64,000 bases of DNA from Candidatus Sumerlaeota bacterium (lineage in GTDB: Bacteria; Sumerlaeota; Sumerlaeia; Sumerlaeales; Sumerlaeaceae): contig JAPLSQ010000122.1 in assembly GCA_026398535.1 (NCBI GenBank), positions 1 through 64,000 on the forward strand, written 5' to 3'. The notes beneath the pieces were generated by a model. The model worked only from the letters and a program-made list of their open reading frames with translations, did no database searches and was not told where the DNA came from. The translations under genes and the position numbers were made by a program. Shown here in pieces: positions 35,746-43,959 of this stretch (position 1 is the stretch's first letter; the number at the start of each line of letters is the position of its first letter).

Positions 35746-38112
35746 ATGCCTGATCTTTTGAAGAATCGCATTCGCGCATGGCTCGCGGAGCGCGGGGGCC
35801 GTACGGCCAGCCTTGGCCAGTTGTTGAATGCGCTCGGTCTGGCGGCGCCGGAACGCAAGCTGTTGCGTCGTGTTCTGCGTGAACTTGAGGCGGAAGGCGT
35901 CCTTGCCAGCCTCAAGGGGCGGCGATACACCACGGCGGGCATGACAAATCATGTCATTGGGGTGATAAGGATTTCTTCAAAGGGGTTCGGTTTTGTCATC
36001 CCGGAAGAGGATTGCATCCAGGGAGATGAACAGTGCCCGATATTTGTGCCGCGCAAACGCATGGCCGACGCGATGCATGGGGATCGGGTGGTTGTCCGCC
36101 TTCTTTTTCAAACGGCGAAAAATCCCGAGGGTGAAATTGCCGAGGTGCTTGAACGGGGGACGCGCGATATTGTGGGCGTTTTTTATCATACGCGATTCGG
36201 CGGTCAGGTTATCCCGCGCGATGACAGATTCACGCGCTCGATCACAACGCCGCGTCCTGACGCGGCCCTGAACTTGTCGAACGGGGATTATGTTGCCGCG
36301 GAAATCATGGAGTGGACCCCGGCCGAGTTACCGCTCAAGGGGCGCGTCATTCAAGCGCTTGGCGATCCGTCAACGCCCGGCATTGATATTACAATGATCA
36401 TCCGTGACGCGGGTGCTGAGCAGGTCTTCCCGCCAGAAGCAGTCGCTGAGGCAGATATGGTTGCGGATGAAATTCCCGTGAGCGAGCTTGCGCGGCGCGT
36501 TGATTATCGCGGAACCATGACATTCACCATGGACGGCGCATCGGCGATGGATTTTGACGATGCATTGTCGATCAGTTTCGAAGCGGATGACATGTGGCGT
36601 CTTGGAGTTCATATCGCTGATGTGGCGCATTATGTGAGCGAGGGAGGGTCTCTTGACCAGGAGGCTTTCAGGCGCGGCACATCGATCTATCCAGTGGACC
36701 GGGTTGTGCCCATGCTGCCTGAGCGGCTGTCAAATGGGGTCTGCTCGCTCAAGCCTGGCGGGGACAGGCTGGCGCTGAGTTGCATAATGACGATCGATGG
36801 GCGCGGGGGGGTGCGCGATTATTCCATCCGGGAAAGCGTCATCCGCAGCAGCTATCGGCTGATTTATGAGGATGTTCAGGCGCTCATGGAGGGCGTGGCG
36901 TCTCCTGCGATCATCCGGGCGGCAGGAAGCGTTCGACCGCAACTTGAACTGCTCTATGGTCTGCGGCGCGCACTGACATCCATGCGGATGAAACGCGGCG
37001 CCCTGGACCTTGACATGTCTGAAACAGAAGTTGTTCTCGACGAACAGGGCGTTGCCCGGGGGCTTGTACGACGCCCAAGACTCGAATCGCATCGTGTTGT
37101 TGAGGAATGCATGCTCATCGCCAACGAGGTTGTCGCCTCACATCTGTTCAACCTGCGAATCCCCGGCATTTTCAGAGTGCACAAGGAGCCTGACATAGAC
37201 AGGTTGCGGCGGCTTCAACCTGTCATTGCCCATCTTGGCGCGCGCTTTCCCGCGAAACATGATATCACTGCGGCGGCGTTGCAGGCCGTGCTGGACAGCA
37301 CCACGCGTCTGGATAACGGCTTCATCGTTCGGCGGCTCATCCTGCAATCGCTGACGCGGGCGCATTATGCCGACGAAAACCTTGGCCATTATGGGCTTGG
37401 AAGCTCCTGTTACACACACTTTACATCGCCCATTCGGCGTTATCCCGATCTGCTGGTGCACAGGTTGCTCAAAGAGGCCATGCGCGAGGGGATGGCGGCG
37501 GATGGATTGTATACGCCGCCCGCGAAAGCCGTGAGGGAGCCTGTGTCCGGCAAAAGGCCTGTTCCATCGGAAGATGCCGCACTGCCTTTGTCCGCGAAAC
37601 GCATGGAATGGTTGCGGGCTCATCTCGGTGAATGGGCAAGACACTGCAGCGAGTGCGAGCGGCGCGCGGAGGAAATCGAACGCCAGGCAACGGATGTCAA
37701 GGCTATGGAATACATGCGCGCATTTGTCGGAGAAGAGTATGATGGGTTTGTGACCGGCGTTCGGAACTTTGGTTTTTTTGTGGAGCTTGTGGATGTGCCG
37801 GTCACAGGGCTTGTTCATGTGCGCACACTTGATGATGATTTCTATGAATATGACGAAGAGCGCATGATGCTCACAGGCAAACATGTTGGGGCGGCGGTGA
37901 AACTCGGTGACCGTGTGAATGTCATGATCGCGAATGTCAACGTGGCTTCACGGGAAATGAATCTGCGCCTTGTTCAGAAACCCGGTTCATCCGGATATCC
38001 CGTCAAACACGCGCAATTGCATGATCAGCGGACGATAAAAAAACAACGTCACGAAAAACGCCGACCGCATCAGGGAGGATTCCAAGCCCGCGGCGGACGC
38101 CGAAAACGCTGA
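35746..38112 (+). CDS. rnr: Ribonuclease R (RNase II family)
   Basis: A 3'-5' exoribonuclease of 788 residues. The domain order is the usual one: an N-terminal winged-helix region, cold-shock/OB domains (IGVIRISSKGFGFVIPE), the RNB catalytic domain, and a C-terminal S1 domain (DGFVTGVRNFGFFVELVDVP) with a basic tail (KKQRHEKRRPHQGG). The RNB aspartates are in DGASAMDFDDALSI; the usual first residues of the D-x5-D-x-D-D motif are modified only around the first acidic position, and the others are kept. The usual linked RNB motif HIADVAHYV and PERLSNGVCSL follow. Likely expressed on its own or with L25. Confidence 0.95.
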   Translation: MPDLLKNRIRAWLAERGGRTASLGQLLNALGLAAPERKLLRRVLRELEAEGVLASLKGRRYTTAGMTNHVIGVIRISSKGFGFVIPEEDCIQGDEQCPIFVPRKRMADAMHGDRVVVRLLFQTAKNPEGEIAEVLERGTRDIVGVFYHTRFGGQVIPRDDRFTRSITTPRPDAALNLSNGDYVAAEIMEWTPAELPLKGRVIQALGDPSTPGIDITMIIRDAGAEQVFPPEAVAEADMVADEIPVSELARRVDYRGTMTFTMDGASAMDFDDALSISFEADDMWRLGVHIADVAHYVSEGGSLDQEAFRRGTSIYPVDRVVPMLPERLSNGVCSLKPGGDRLALSCIMTIDGRGGVRDYSIRESVIRSSYRLIYEDVQALMEGVASPAIIRAAGSVRPQLELLYGLRRALTSMRMKRGALDLDMSETEVVLDEQGVARGLVRRPRLESHRVVEECMLIANEVVASHLFNLRIPGIFRVHKEPDIDRLRRLQPVIAHLGARFPAKHDITAAALQAVLDSTTRLDNGFIVRRLILQSLTRAHYADENLGHYGLGSSCYTHFTSPIRRYPDLLVHRLLKEAMREGMAADGLYTPPAKAVREPVSGKRPVPSEDAALPLSAKRMEWLRAHLGEWARHCSECERRAEEIERQATDVKAMEYMRAFVGEEYDGFVTGVRNFGFFVELVDVPVTGLVHVRTLDDDFYEYDEERMMLTGKHVGAAVKLGDRVNVMIANVNVASREMNLRLVQKPGSSGYPVKHAQLHDQRTIKKQRHEKRRPHQGGFQARGGRRKR

Positions 38113-38225
38113 TGTTCCACCAGTCTTGGGCATAGCGAACTCAGGCCTCAATTGTGGTGCGATCGTTTTGGAGCTCCATCGGAGAAGCAGCCGGATGCCA
38201 CCTCTGCGGTGTGAGCGCCGCAAAA

Positions 38226-38969
38226 CTATTTCATATCACCCGATGCCGTTGTGTCCATATCATATCTGCTGTTTGGTTCATCCTTGGCGCCGAGTTTGTT
38301 GACATCGATGACTTCGACATCCCTGGGCGGTGAAAATTGGAAGTCGGATGGTTTGAGGGCAATGTTGGTTTTCACGTCGTGGTAGACTGTCGTGCCCACG
38401 GATTCACCCGCATCCTCGACGATTTTGCGCGGAAGGCCATCAACTGTTGACACCCATGCTTTGATATTGCGGACAACCGGTTCGCCGGCGGGAATGAATT
38501 TTGTCGTTGTTGTTCCCTCGAACATATAGACGGTTTCGCCTTCCAATTTTTCAGTGCCCTTGAATTTGAGTGTGGCGGTGTCGAGCGCCGGCAGAATATT
38601 GAAAGCGTCGGCCGGTTTGCGGAAGGCTTCCCTGGCCATCGGCGTGTCCGCAGTGGTTTTAATGACCCGCTTTGCCTTGGGAAAATAATCATAGGAGACC
38701 TTGAAATCGTTGTAAACGATATGCTCGCGTCCCGGTGTGCTGTCCTCCATTTTCCATCCCAGTTCCTTTGAGATCACGATAGACGATGATGCTGCCGCAT
38801 CTTCATTTTTCTGTTTTTCCTGGAACTCAAGCTGTGCTGAGAAGCTGTTCACTTTGGCGACGAGTTGGTTGATCTCATCGAGTGCTTTTAAGGCGTCTGT
38901 TTCCGCGGCGTTGACATAAGACACGGCCAGAGCCGCCGTGAAAACCAGAGTACAGATTTTAATTTTCAC
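38226..38969 (-). CDS. Exported LolA-like outer-membrane lipoprotein-sorting family protein
   Basis: A 247-residue protein started at GTG 38969, supported by AAAGGAA seven bases upstream. The signal peptide (KIKICTLVFTAALAVSYVNA) is cleaved before AETDAL. The mature part begins with a helix (DEINQLVAKVNSFSAQLEFQ) and continues as a half-barrel of strands (FKVSYDYFPKAKRVIK, TVYMFEGTTTTKFIP, KAWVSTVDGLPRKIVEDAG, NIALKPSDFQFSPP). This pattern belongs to the LolA/LolB/MucB-like superfamily. It may carry lipoproteins, or act as a periplasmic lipid-binding protein. It is separated from rnr by 113 bases that show no strong terminator. Confidence 0.7.
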   Translation of the reverse strand: MKIKICTLVFTAALAVSYVNAAETDALKALDEINQLVAKVNSFSAQLEFQEKQKNEDAAASSSIVISKELGWKMEDSTPGREHIVYNDFKVSYDYFPKAKRVIKTTADTPMAREAFRKPADAFNILPALDTATLKFKGTEKLEGETVYMFEGTTTTKFIPAGEPVVRNIKAWVSTVDGLPRKIVEDAGESVGTTVYHDVKTNIALKPSDFQFSPPRDVEVIDVNKLGAKDEPNSRYDMDTTASGDMK

Positions 38970-39115
38970 AATTTGTTCCTTTCTGTTGCCTGACAACTGG
39001 AATTTACCACCGGTGAAGTCAAGCAACGAGAATTGATGGAATTTTCATTTTGACATCAAGCCGCGGTTTGACCGCTTTAATTCGGTGTTTTTAAGATAAG
39101 GAGAAAGAAATATTG

Positions 39116-40189
39116 ATGGGCAAGCAACGTTCTTACAATATCGCGGTTATGGGCGGTGACGGCACGGGGCCTGAAGTTGTGCGCGAGGGGCTCAAAGTGC
39201 TTGATGCCGCATCCGCAAAGTTCGGTTTCAAATTGAACTGCACGCATTATGATTTTGGCGGTGAACGTTATAAGCGGACGGGAGAAACTCTTCCTGATTC
39301 CGGGATAGAGGAACTTCGCAAACACGACGCCATCTACCTTGGAGCCATCGGTCATCCGGATGTCGCGCCAGGCATCCTCGAAAAAGGGATTCTGCTGAAG
39401 GCGCGATTTGCGCTCGATCAGTACATCAATCTCCGGCCCGTGAAGCTTTATCCGGGTGTTGAAACGCCCATCAAGAACAAAGGGCCGGAAGACATTGATT
39501 TTGTTGTGGTTCGCGAAAACACACAGGACATGTATTGCGGCATGGGCGGCGTGATGCACGAGGGAACACCCAACGAGGTGGCGACGCAAACGGCCATTTA
39601 CTCGCGTTTTGGCGTCGACCGGTGCCTGCGCTACGCATTTAACTACACGCGCAAACGCGACAAGAAAAAAACATTGATGCTTTGCGGCAAGACGAACGTC
39701 CTGACCTTCGTCTACAGCCTGTGGGAACGGGCGTTCCATGAAATGGGGCAGAAGGAGTATCCTGACATTAAAAGGGAATACGCCCATGTGGACGCCACGA
39801 CAATGTGGATGGTCAAGAATCCGGAATGGTTTGATGTCATCGTCACCGGCAATATGTTTGGCGACATCATCACCGACCTTGGAGCCATGATTCAGGGAGG
39901 AATGGGCATTGCCGCAGGCGGCAACATCAACCCGGATCCCGGCGGTGTGTCCATGTTCGAGCCCATAGGCGGAAGCGCGCCAAAGTACACCGGCAAGAAT
40001 GTCATCAATCCGCTTGCCGCCATCGCGGCCGGGCAGATGATGCTGGAAACACTCGGCGAGGGTGAAGCAGCCGCGGCGATTGAGGAGGCGATTATGCACA
40101 TCACGGCCAACAAGCTCAAGAGCCTTGCCGCAACCAAGATGGGCTACTCAACAAGCGAGGTTGGCGACATGGCCGCTTCGCTGGTGTAA
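39116..40189 (+). CDS. Isocitrate/isopropylmalate dehydrogenase family enzyme, probably 3-isopropylmalate dehydrogenase
   Basis: An NAD-dependent beta-decarboxylating dehydrogenase of about 357 residues. Family signatures are [16 protein letters not shown] at the N-terminus, [33 protein letters not shown] and, with the metal-binding aspartates, [17 protein letters not shown] plus [16 protein letters not shown]. The R-x-x-x-L-x-P pattern suits LeuB rather than isocitrate dehydrogenase, though tartrate-type members are similar. The ATG at 39116 or the TTG at 39113 could be used; AAGGAGA lies upstream. No leuA, leuC or leuD gene is adjacent, so the leucine pathway assignment is by family only. 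Confidence 0.8.
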   Translation: MGKQRSYNIAVMGGDGTGPEVVREGLKVLDAASAKFGFKLNCTHYDFGGERYKRTGETLPDSGIEELRKHDAIYLGAIGHPDVAPGILEKGILLKARFALDQYINLRPVKLYPGVETPIKNKGPEDIDFVVVRENTQDMYCGMGGVMHEGTPNEVATQTAIYSRFGVDRCLRYAFNYTRKRDKKKTLMLCGKTNVLTFVYSLWERAFHEMGQKEYPDIKREYAHVDATTMWMVKNPEWFDVIVTGNMFGDIITDLGAMIQGGMGIAAGGNINPDPGGVSMFEPIGGSAPKYTGKNVINPLAAIAAGQMMLETLGEGEAAAAIEEAIMHITANKLKSLAATKMGYSTSEVGDMAASLV

Positions 40190-40276
40190 ACCCAAAACGC
40201 GCCAAAATAGCTGCTGTTGCATTTCTGCCTGCAGTGTTTGTCTTGTTAATGTGAGCTTATCATGAGGAGCGCAAAG

Positions 40277-41647
40277 ATGGCGGGTCTCAACGCGCCAGGC
40301 ACACGGCACATATTGATTGTTGATGATGATTTCGAGCTTGTCCGCATCCTGCAGGCCGTGCTGAAGCAGATTGGCACTGAAATACGGGTTGCGAATACGG
40401 GCAGGCGAGCCCTTCAGATGGTAACGGATGAACCCCCGGCCGTGATGTTGCTCGATATGCGTCTGCCTGATATTTCCGGGATGGAAGTGCTCAACCACAT
40501 CCGCAGCACCGGCGGCCTGACAACGGTGATTGTGATGACGGCTCACGGATCGGTGGACATAGCGGTTGAAGCAATGCGGCAGGGCGCTTATGACTTTCTG
40601 ACCAAACCCCTCGACAACAAGCGTCTTGTGATCATGGTGCGCAACGCATTGGAGCGCCATGAACTCATCGAGCAACTCGAGGATTTCCGCAGGCATTACG
40701 AGGGCACACAATTCCACGGGATGCGCGGCTCATCGCCTCCCATGCAGCGCATCTACCAGATCATCCGGAACAGCGCTCCGGGTTCCATGCCCGTCTTCAT
40801 AAGCGGCGAACCCGGAACCGGCAAGCGGATGTGTGCGCACGGCATTCACGCCGAGAGCGGGCGTCGGGCAAATCCCTTCGTCATTCTTGGCTTGGAGGAT
40901 GTCCCCCCCGGTGAAATTGAAACGCGTCTGTTTGGAAGCGCCAACGAACCGGGCTTGCTCATGGAAGCTGACCAAGGCACGCTGTTTATCAGTGAAATAT
41001 GCGCTGTGCCGCTCCAGGTGCAGGCGCGTCTGATGCGGTTCTTGCAGACCAACGAAGTATCAATCAATGGGCAGGAAACCGACACGCGCATTTTCGCGGC
41101 CACGAGCGCCAATCCAAAAACGGAGATTTCCCAGCAACGCTTGGACGAGGATTTCTTCTACAGGATGCATGTGGTTTCAATCCATATGCCCCCATTGCGC
41201 GACAGGGGAGAGGATATCCTCGACCTTGCGGAGCACTTCCTGCGCAGTATTTCCTCCGAAGAGGGTAAAAGTTTCAAATATCTGTCTGATGATGCGGAAA
41301 TCGCCATCTTTGCATATTCATGGCCGGGCAATGTGCGGGAACTGCGTGATGCGATGGCCTATGCCGTGAAGAACTTCAACGCCGAGACGCTCGAACCAAT
41401 CATGTTGCCCAAAGTGGTTGAGGAGGCTGGCGCGGCAAGCCAGGTTCGCACTGTGCGCCGGAAAGAAACCGTTTCTGATCTTACGGCGAAAAAGCTGGTG
41501 CAGCCATTATGGAAAGTTGAGCGTGAGAACATCGAACGGGCCATCGAGTTGTCCGAGGGCAGCATCCCTGATGCAGCCCGATTGCTGGAGATCAGCCCCA
41601 CGACAATATACCGTAAACAGCGCATGTGGAAAGCCCGCGAAGCCTAA
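40277..41647 (+). CDS. NtrC-like response regulator lacking GAFTGA
   Basis: A 456-residue regulator; ATG 40277 is preferred because GAGGAG lies seven bases before it. The receiver domain (about 8-125) is complete: ILIVDDD, the phosphorylatable Asp in MLLDMRLPD, MTAHGS and FLTKPL. The AAA+ domain follows, with Walker A GEPGTGKRMCAHG and the arginine-finger region FFYRMHVVSIHMPPLRDRGED. The GAFTGA loop, which contacts sigma-54, is missing: LFG is followed by SANEPGLLMEADQGTLF. The Walker B Asp is replaced (LFISEI for LFLDEI). A Fis-type helix-turn-helix (DAARLLEISPTTIYRKQRMW) ends the protein. It is probably a DNA-binding regulator that no longer opens sigma-54 promoters. Confidence 0.9.
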   Translation: MAGLNAPGTRHILIVDDDFELVRILQAVLKQIGTEIRVANTGRRALQMVTDEPPAVMLLDMRLPDISGMEVLNHIRSTGGLTTVIVMTAHGSVDIAVEAMRQGAYDFLTKPLDNKRLVIMVRNALERHELIEQLEDFRRHYEGTQFHGMRGSSPPMQRIYQIIRNSAPGSMPVFISGEPGTGKRMCAHGIHAESGRRANPFVILGLEDVPPGEIETRLFGSANEPGLLMEADQGTLFISEICAVPLQVQARLMRFLQTNEVSINGQETDTRIFAATSANPKTEISQQRLDEDFFYRMHVVSIHMPPLRDRGEDILDLAEHFLRSISSEEGKSFKYLSDDAEIAIFAYSWPGNVRELRDAMAYAVKNFNAETLEPIMLPKVVEEAGAASQVRTVRRKETVSDLTAKKLVQPLWKVERENIERAIELSEGSIPDAARLLEISPTTIYRKQRMWKAREA

Positions 41648-41663
41648 ACGGGCTATTGTCGCA

Positions 41664-42923
41664 TTATGCGTTGTCAGACGCCGCCGGATAGGCTTCGAGC
41701 AACAATGGCCGGGTGGAGTCATATACGCGGGACAATTCCGCGGTCAGTTCCACCAAGCCACAGCAATCTCCCTTTTTAACCTTTTGTTGTATAAGGTGGC
41801 AGATGGCCTGCATGCGTCGCGCCCCCAAGTTGCCGGTCCGGCTTTCATACATGTGAGCTGCCGCGTAACAGCCCTGCGTGTCGCCCGCGGCGGCAGTCTC
41901 GCGCATCCTGGCGAGAACTGGAGGAAAATCTTTCAAGAGATTACGCACGAGAGAGGGCACGAAATCCGGATCGTCATCCGCGGTCATCTCCCATAATTCT
42001 TTTAAAGGGGTCGCATCATACAATTCCGCATCGCCGCAGACGCCTTCAGAGGCGGATGCGGCAGCGGTTTGGGAAGGCTCTTTGGCTGTGGGGATGCCGG
42101 GTTCAGGAATTCCCTGTGCGGCCGGCGTCTCCTTGCCTGTCTGAAAATGCTTGGCGATAAGTGCTGAGAGGCTTTTCAAGTCGATGGGTTTATTCAGCCA
42201 ACCGTCCATGCCGGCGCTGATGCAATGCTCATGTTCATCGGCATGACTGAAAGCGGACACACATATAATAACCGGTTGGGGTTGTAATGCGAGGGCGCGG
42301 ATTTCGCGTGTGGCAGTGAAACCGTCCATGACGGGCATTTGGGCATCCATAAGAATCAGACCGAATGTCTGTCGTCTCGCGGCTTCCACGGCCTCGGCGC
42401 CGTTTTCCACGAGCACATATTGGTATCCAAGTTTTGACAGAATTGTGCGAAAAACGGTGCGTGACATGAAATCATCGTCGACGGCCAGGATATTCCGCAG
42501 TTTGCGAGAAGGGATTGTCTGAATTCCCTCCGGCTGTTTCAAGACCGCGTATCGGTTTATTATGGCATCGATCAGCGCTTCAAGGATCACCAGCCACCGC
42601 TGGTTCGTGTCTGTAATTACATAGCTGGTCGAGCCCGATCTAATGATTGATGCCAGGCGCTCTTCCTGCTCCTGGGGCGCGATGACAATGACTGGCGGAG
42701 GGAGCCTCCCCTTGTTGCCGCACTCACATAAAAGCGTCTCCAATAGATCAGCAAAAAGCAGATCGGCAATGACCAAGCTGCCATCCATGTTTGCAGTGTC
42801 GGGCCAGGCGGAGTGCGGCAGGATCCTGATGCCCGGGAATCTTTGCGTCACCATGATGGCAATCTGTGCGCGTTGCGCGCTCTCCGGGGCGATCAGGCTA
42901 ATGCTGTTTATGGGAGTATTCAT
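41664..42923 (-). CDS. Pseudo-receiver/receiver/HPt phosphorelay protein
   Basis: A 419-residue protein from ATG 42923 (MNTPINSIS), whose start overlaps the stop of the GNAT gene upstream (ATGA). Residues 1-135 have a receiver-like strand/helix pattern (LVIADLLFADLLE, PPVIVIAPQEQEE, SYVITD) but lack the conserved Lys. Residues 145-265 are a complete receiver: NILAVDDDFMSR, ILMDAQMPVMDG, CVSAFSHADE and WLNKPID. After a linker rich in Pro, Ala and Ser, the last 100 residues form an HPt domain with AAHMYESRTGNLGAR, where His is kept but the usual following Lys is Glu. The gene converges on the NtrC-like regulator with 16 bases between them. A role in relaying phosphate is likely. Confidence 0.82.
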   Translation of the reverse strand: MNTPINSISLIAPESAQRAQIAIMVTQRFPGIRILPHSAWPDTANMDGSLVIADLLFADLLETLLCECGNKGRLPPPVIVIAPQEQEERLASIIRSGSTSYVITDTNQRWLVILEALIDAIINRYAVLKQPEGIQTIPSRKLRNILAVDDDFMSRTVFRTILSKLGYQYVLVENGAEAVEAARRQTFGLILMDAQMPVMDGFTATREIRALALQPQPVIICVSAFSHADEHEHCISAGMDGWLNKPIDLKSLSALIAKHFQTGKETPAAQGIPEPGIPTAKEPSQTAAASASEGVCGDAELYDATPLKELWEMTADDDPDFVPSLVRNLLKDFPPVLARMRETAAAGDTQGCYAAAHMYESRTGNLGARRMQAICHLIQQKVKKGDCCGLVELTAELSRVYDSTRPLLLEAYPAASDNA

Positions 42924-43420
42924 TTTTGCTGGCCGGATAGAATGGCGGCGAATTGTGGTCGCACAAGCCGGTACGGATACCATTCTTTCAGATGCTTGGC
43001 TCCGAGCTTTTTCCAGAAATTCTGGGCGCGGATGTTCCAGTGCAGGGTCATCCACTCCATGCGCCCGCAGCCGCGGCATTCAGCTTCCGCGACACATTGC
43101 TTGAAGAGCGCCAGCCCGGCGCCTACTCCCCGGTATTCGGGGAGAATGAAAATATCCTCGAGAAACAGCGTCGGCAGGGCGAGGAATGACGAATAGGTCT
43201 CAAACATAATGGCATATCCCACGACCTTGCCGTTCACTTCCGCGAGCAGCGTGGTGAAACGCGGTTTTTTTCCGAAACCATCGCGCACGAGCCGCGACTG
43301 TGTTTCTTCGTCGGGTAATGTCAGTTGTTCAAAATGCGCCAGGGATTTGATAAGTTCCACAACTACAGGAGCATCGTCAGCCTTTGCGCGTCGTGTATTG
43401 ATGCGGTCTTTTGTTGTCAT
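42920..43420 (-). CDS. GNAT-family N-acetyltransferase (diamine-acetyltransferase-like)
   Basis: A 166-residue acetyltransferase. The acetyl-CoA-binding motif A is LFLEDIFILPEYRGVGAG, followed by ALFKQCVAEAECRGCGRMEW and the C-terminal WNIRAQNFWKKLGAKHLKEW. This arrangement resembles the SAT/thialysine N-acetyltransferase group (the LEDLFVxPEYRGxGxG motif) that acetylates polyamines or lysine analogues. Its end overlaps the start of the receiver-HPt gene, so the two are cotranscribed, although no functional link is evident. Divergent from the GNAT gene at 43471. Confidence 0.85.
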   Translation of the reverse strand: MTTKDRINTRRAKADDAPVVVELIKSLAHFEQLTLPDEETQSRLVRDGFGKKPRFTTLLAEVNGKVVGYAIMFETYSSFLALPTLFLEDIFILPEYRGVGAGLALFKQCVAEAECRGCGRMEWMTLHWNIRAQNFWKKLGAKHLKEWYPYRLVRPQFAAILSGQQK

Positions 43421-43470
43421 AGAATTCCATCACATGAAATATTGTAACAACCCATGACGAAAAACATGCC

Positions 43471-43959
43471 ATGCCAGAAACCGTCCCTCAAGTCCGATTA
43501 CGCAAAGCGTCAATTCATGATGTGCCAGCCATCCAGAAGTTGATCAAGATTTATGCTGACCGTGACGAGATGCTGCACCGAAGTCTGAACGAACTCTATG
43601 AAACGTTGCGGGATTTTATTGTGATAGACGACGGCCGCGAGATGCTTGCGTGCGCAGCGATTCATGTGACATGGGATGACTTGGCGGAACTCAAAAGCGT
43701 CACAGTGGCTCCGCACGCCAAGGGGCTTGGGCTGGGGCGCTTGATCGTGGAAAATTGTCTGAAGGAAGCCCGCGAGCTGGGTCTTCGCCGTATATTCGCG
43801 CTAACTTACAAACCCGGATTTTTCGAAAAATGCGGATTTACAACCATCGACCGCAACATGCTGCCCCACAAAGTCTGGGGTGAATGCATCAAGTGTCATA
43901 AGTATCCTGATTGCAATGAAACAGCCATGATGTGTTATTTACAGGAGGAGACGCCTTGA
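43471..43959 (+). CDS. GNAT-family N-acetyltransferase, short ArgA-like
   Basis: A 162-residue acetyltransferase with motif A as LAELKSVTVAPHAKGLGLGR and the C-terminal YKPGFFEKCGFTTIDRNML. The signature HKVWGECIKCHKYPDCNETAM is diagnostic of the short N-acetylglutamate-synthase-like proteins, stand-alone GNAT domains that start arginine synthesis in many bacteria lacking the full ArgA. The cysteines (CIKCHKYPDC) may bind zinc. It overlaps the sppA start by four bases. No other arg gene is nearby. Confidence 0.82.
   Translation: MPETVPQVRLRKASIHDVPAIQKLIKIYADRDEMLHRSLNELYETLRDFIVIDDGREMLACAAIHVTWDDLAELKSVTVAPHAKGLGLGRLIVENCLKEARELGLRRIFALTYKPGFFEKCGFTTIDRNMLPHKVWGECIKCHKYPDCNETAMMCYLQEETP

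Noticed and set aside
39077-40099. Minus-strand open frame of 340 codons
   Set aside because: Antisense to the isopropylmalate-dehydrogenase family gene; His/Arg-rich composition typical of a shadow frame.
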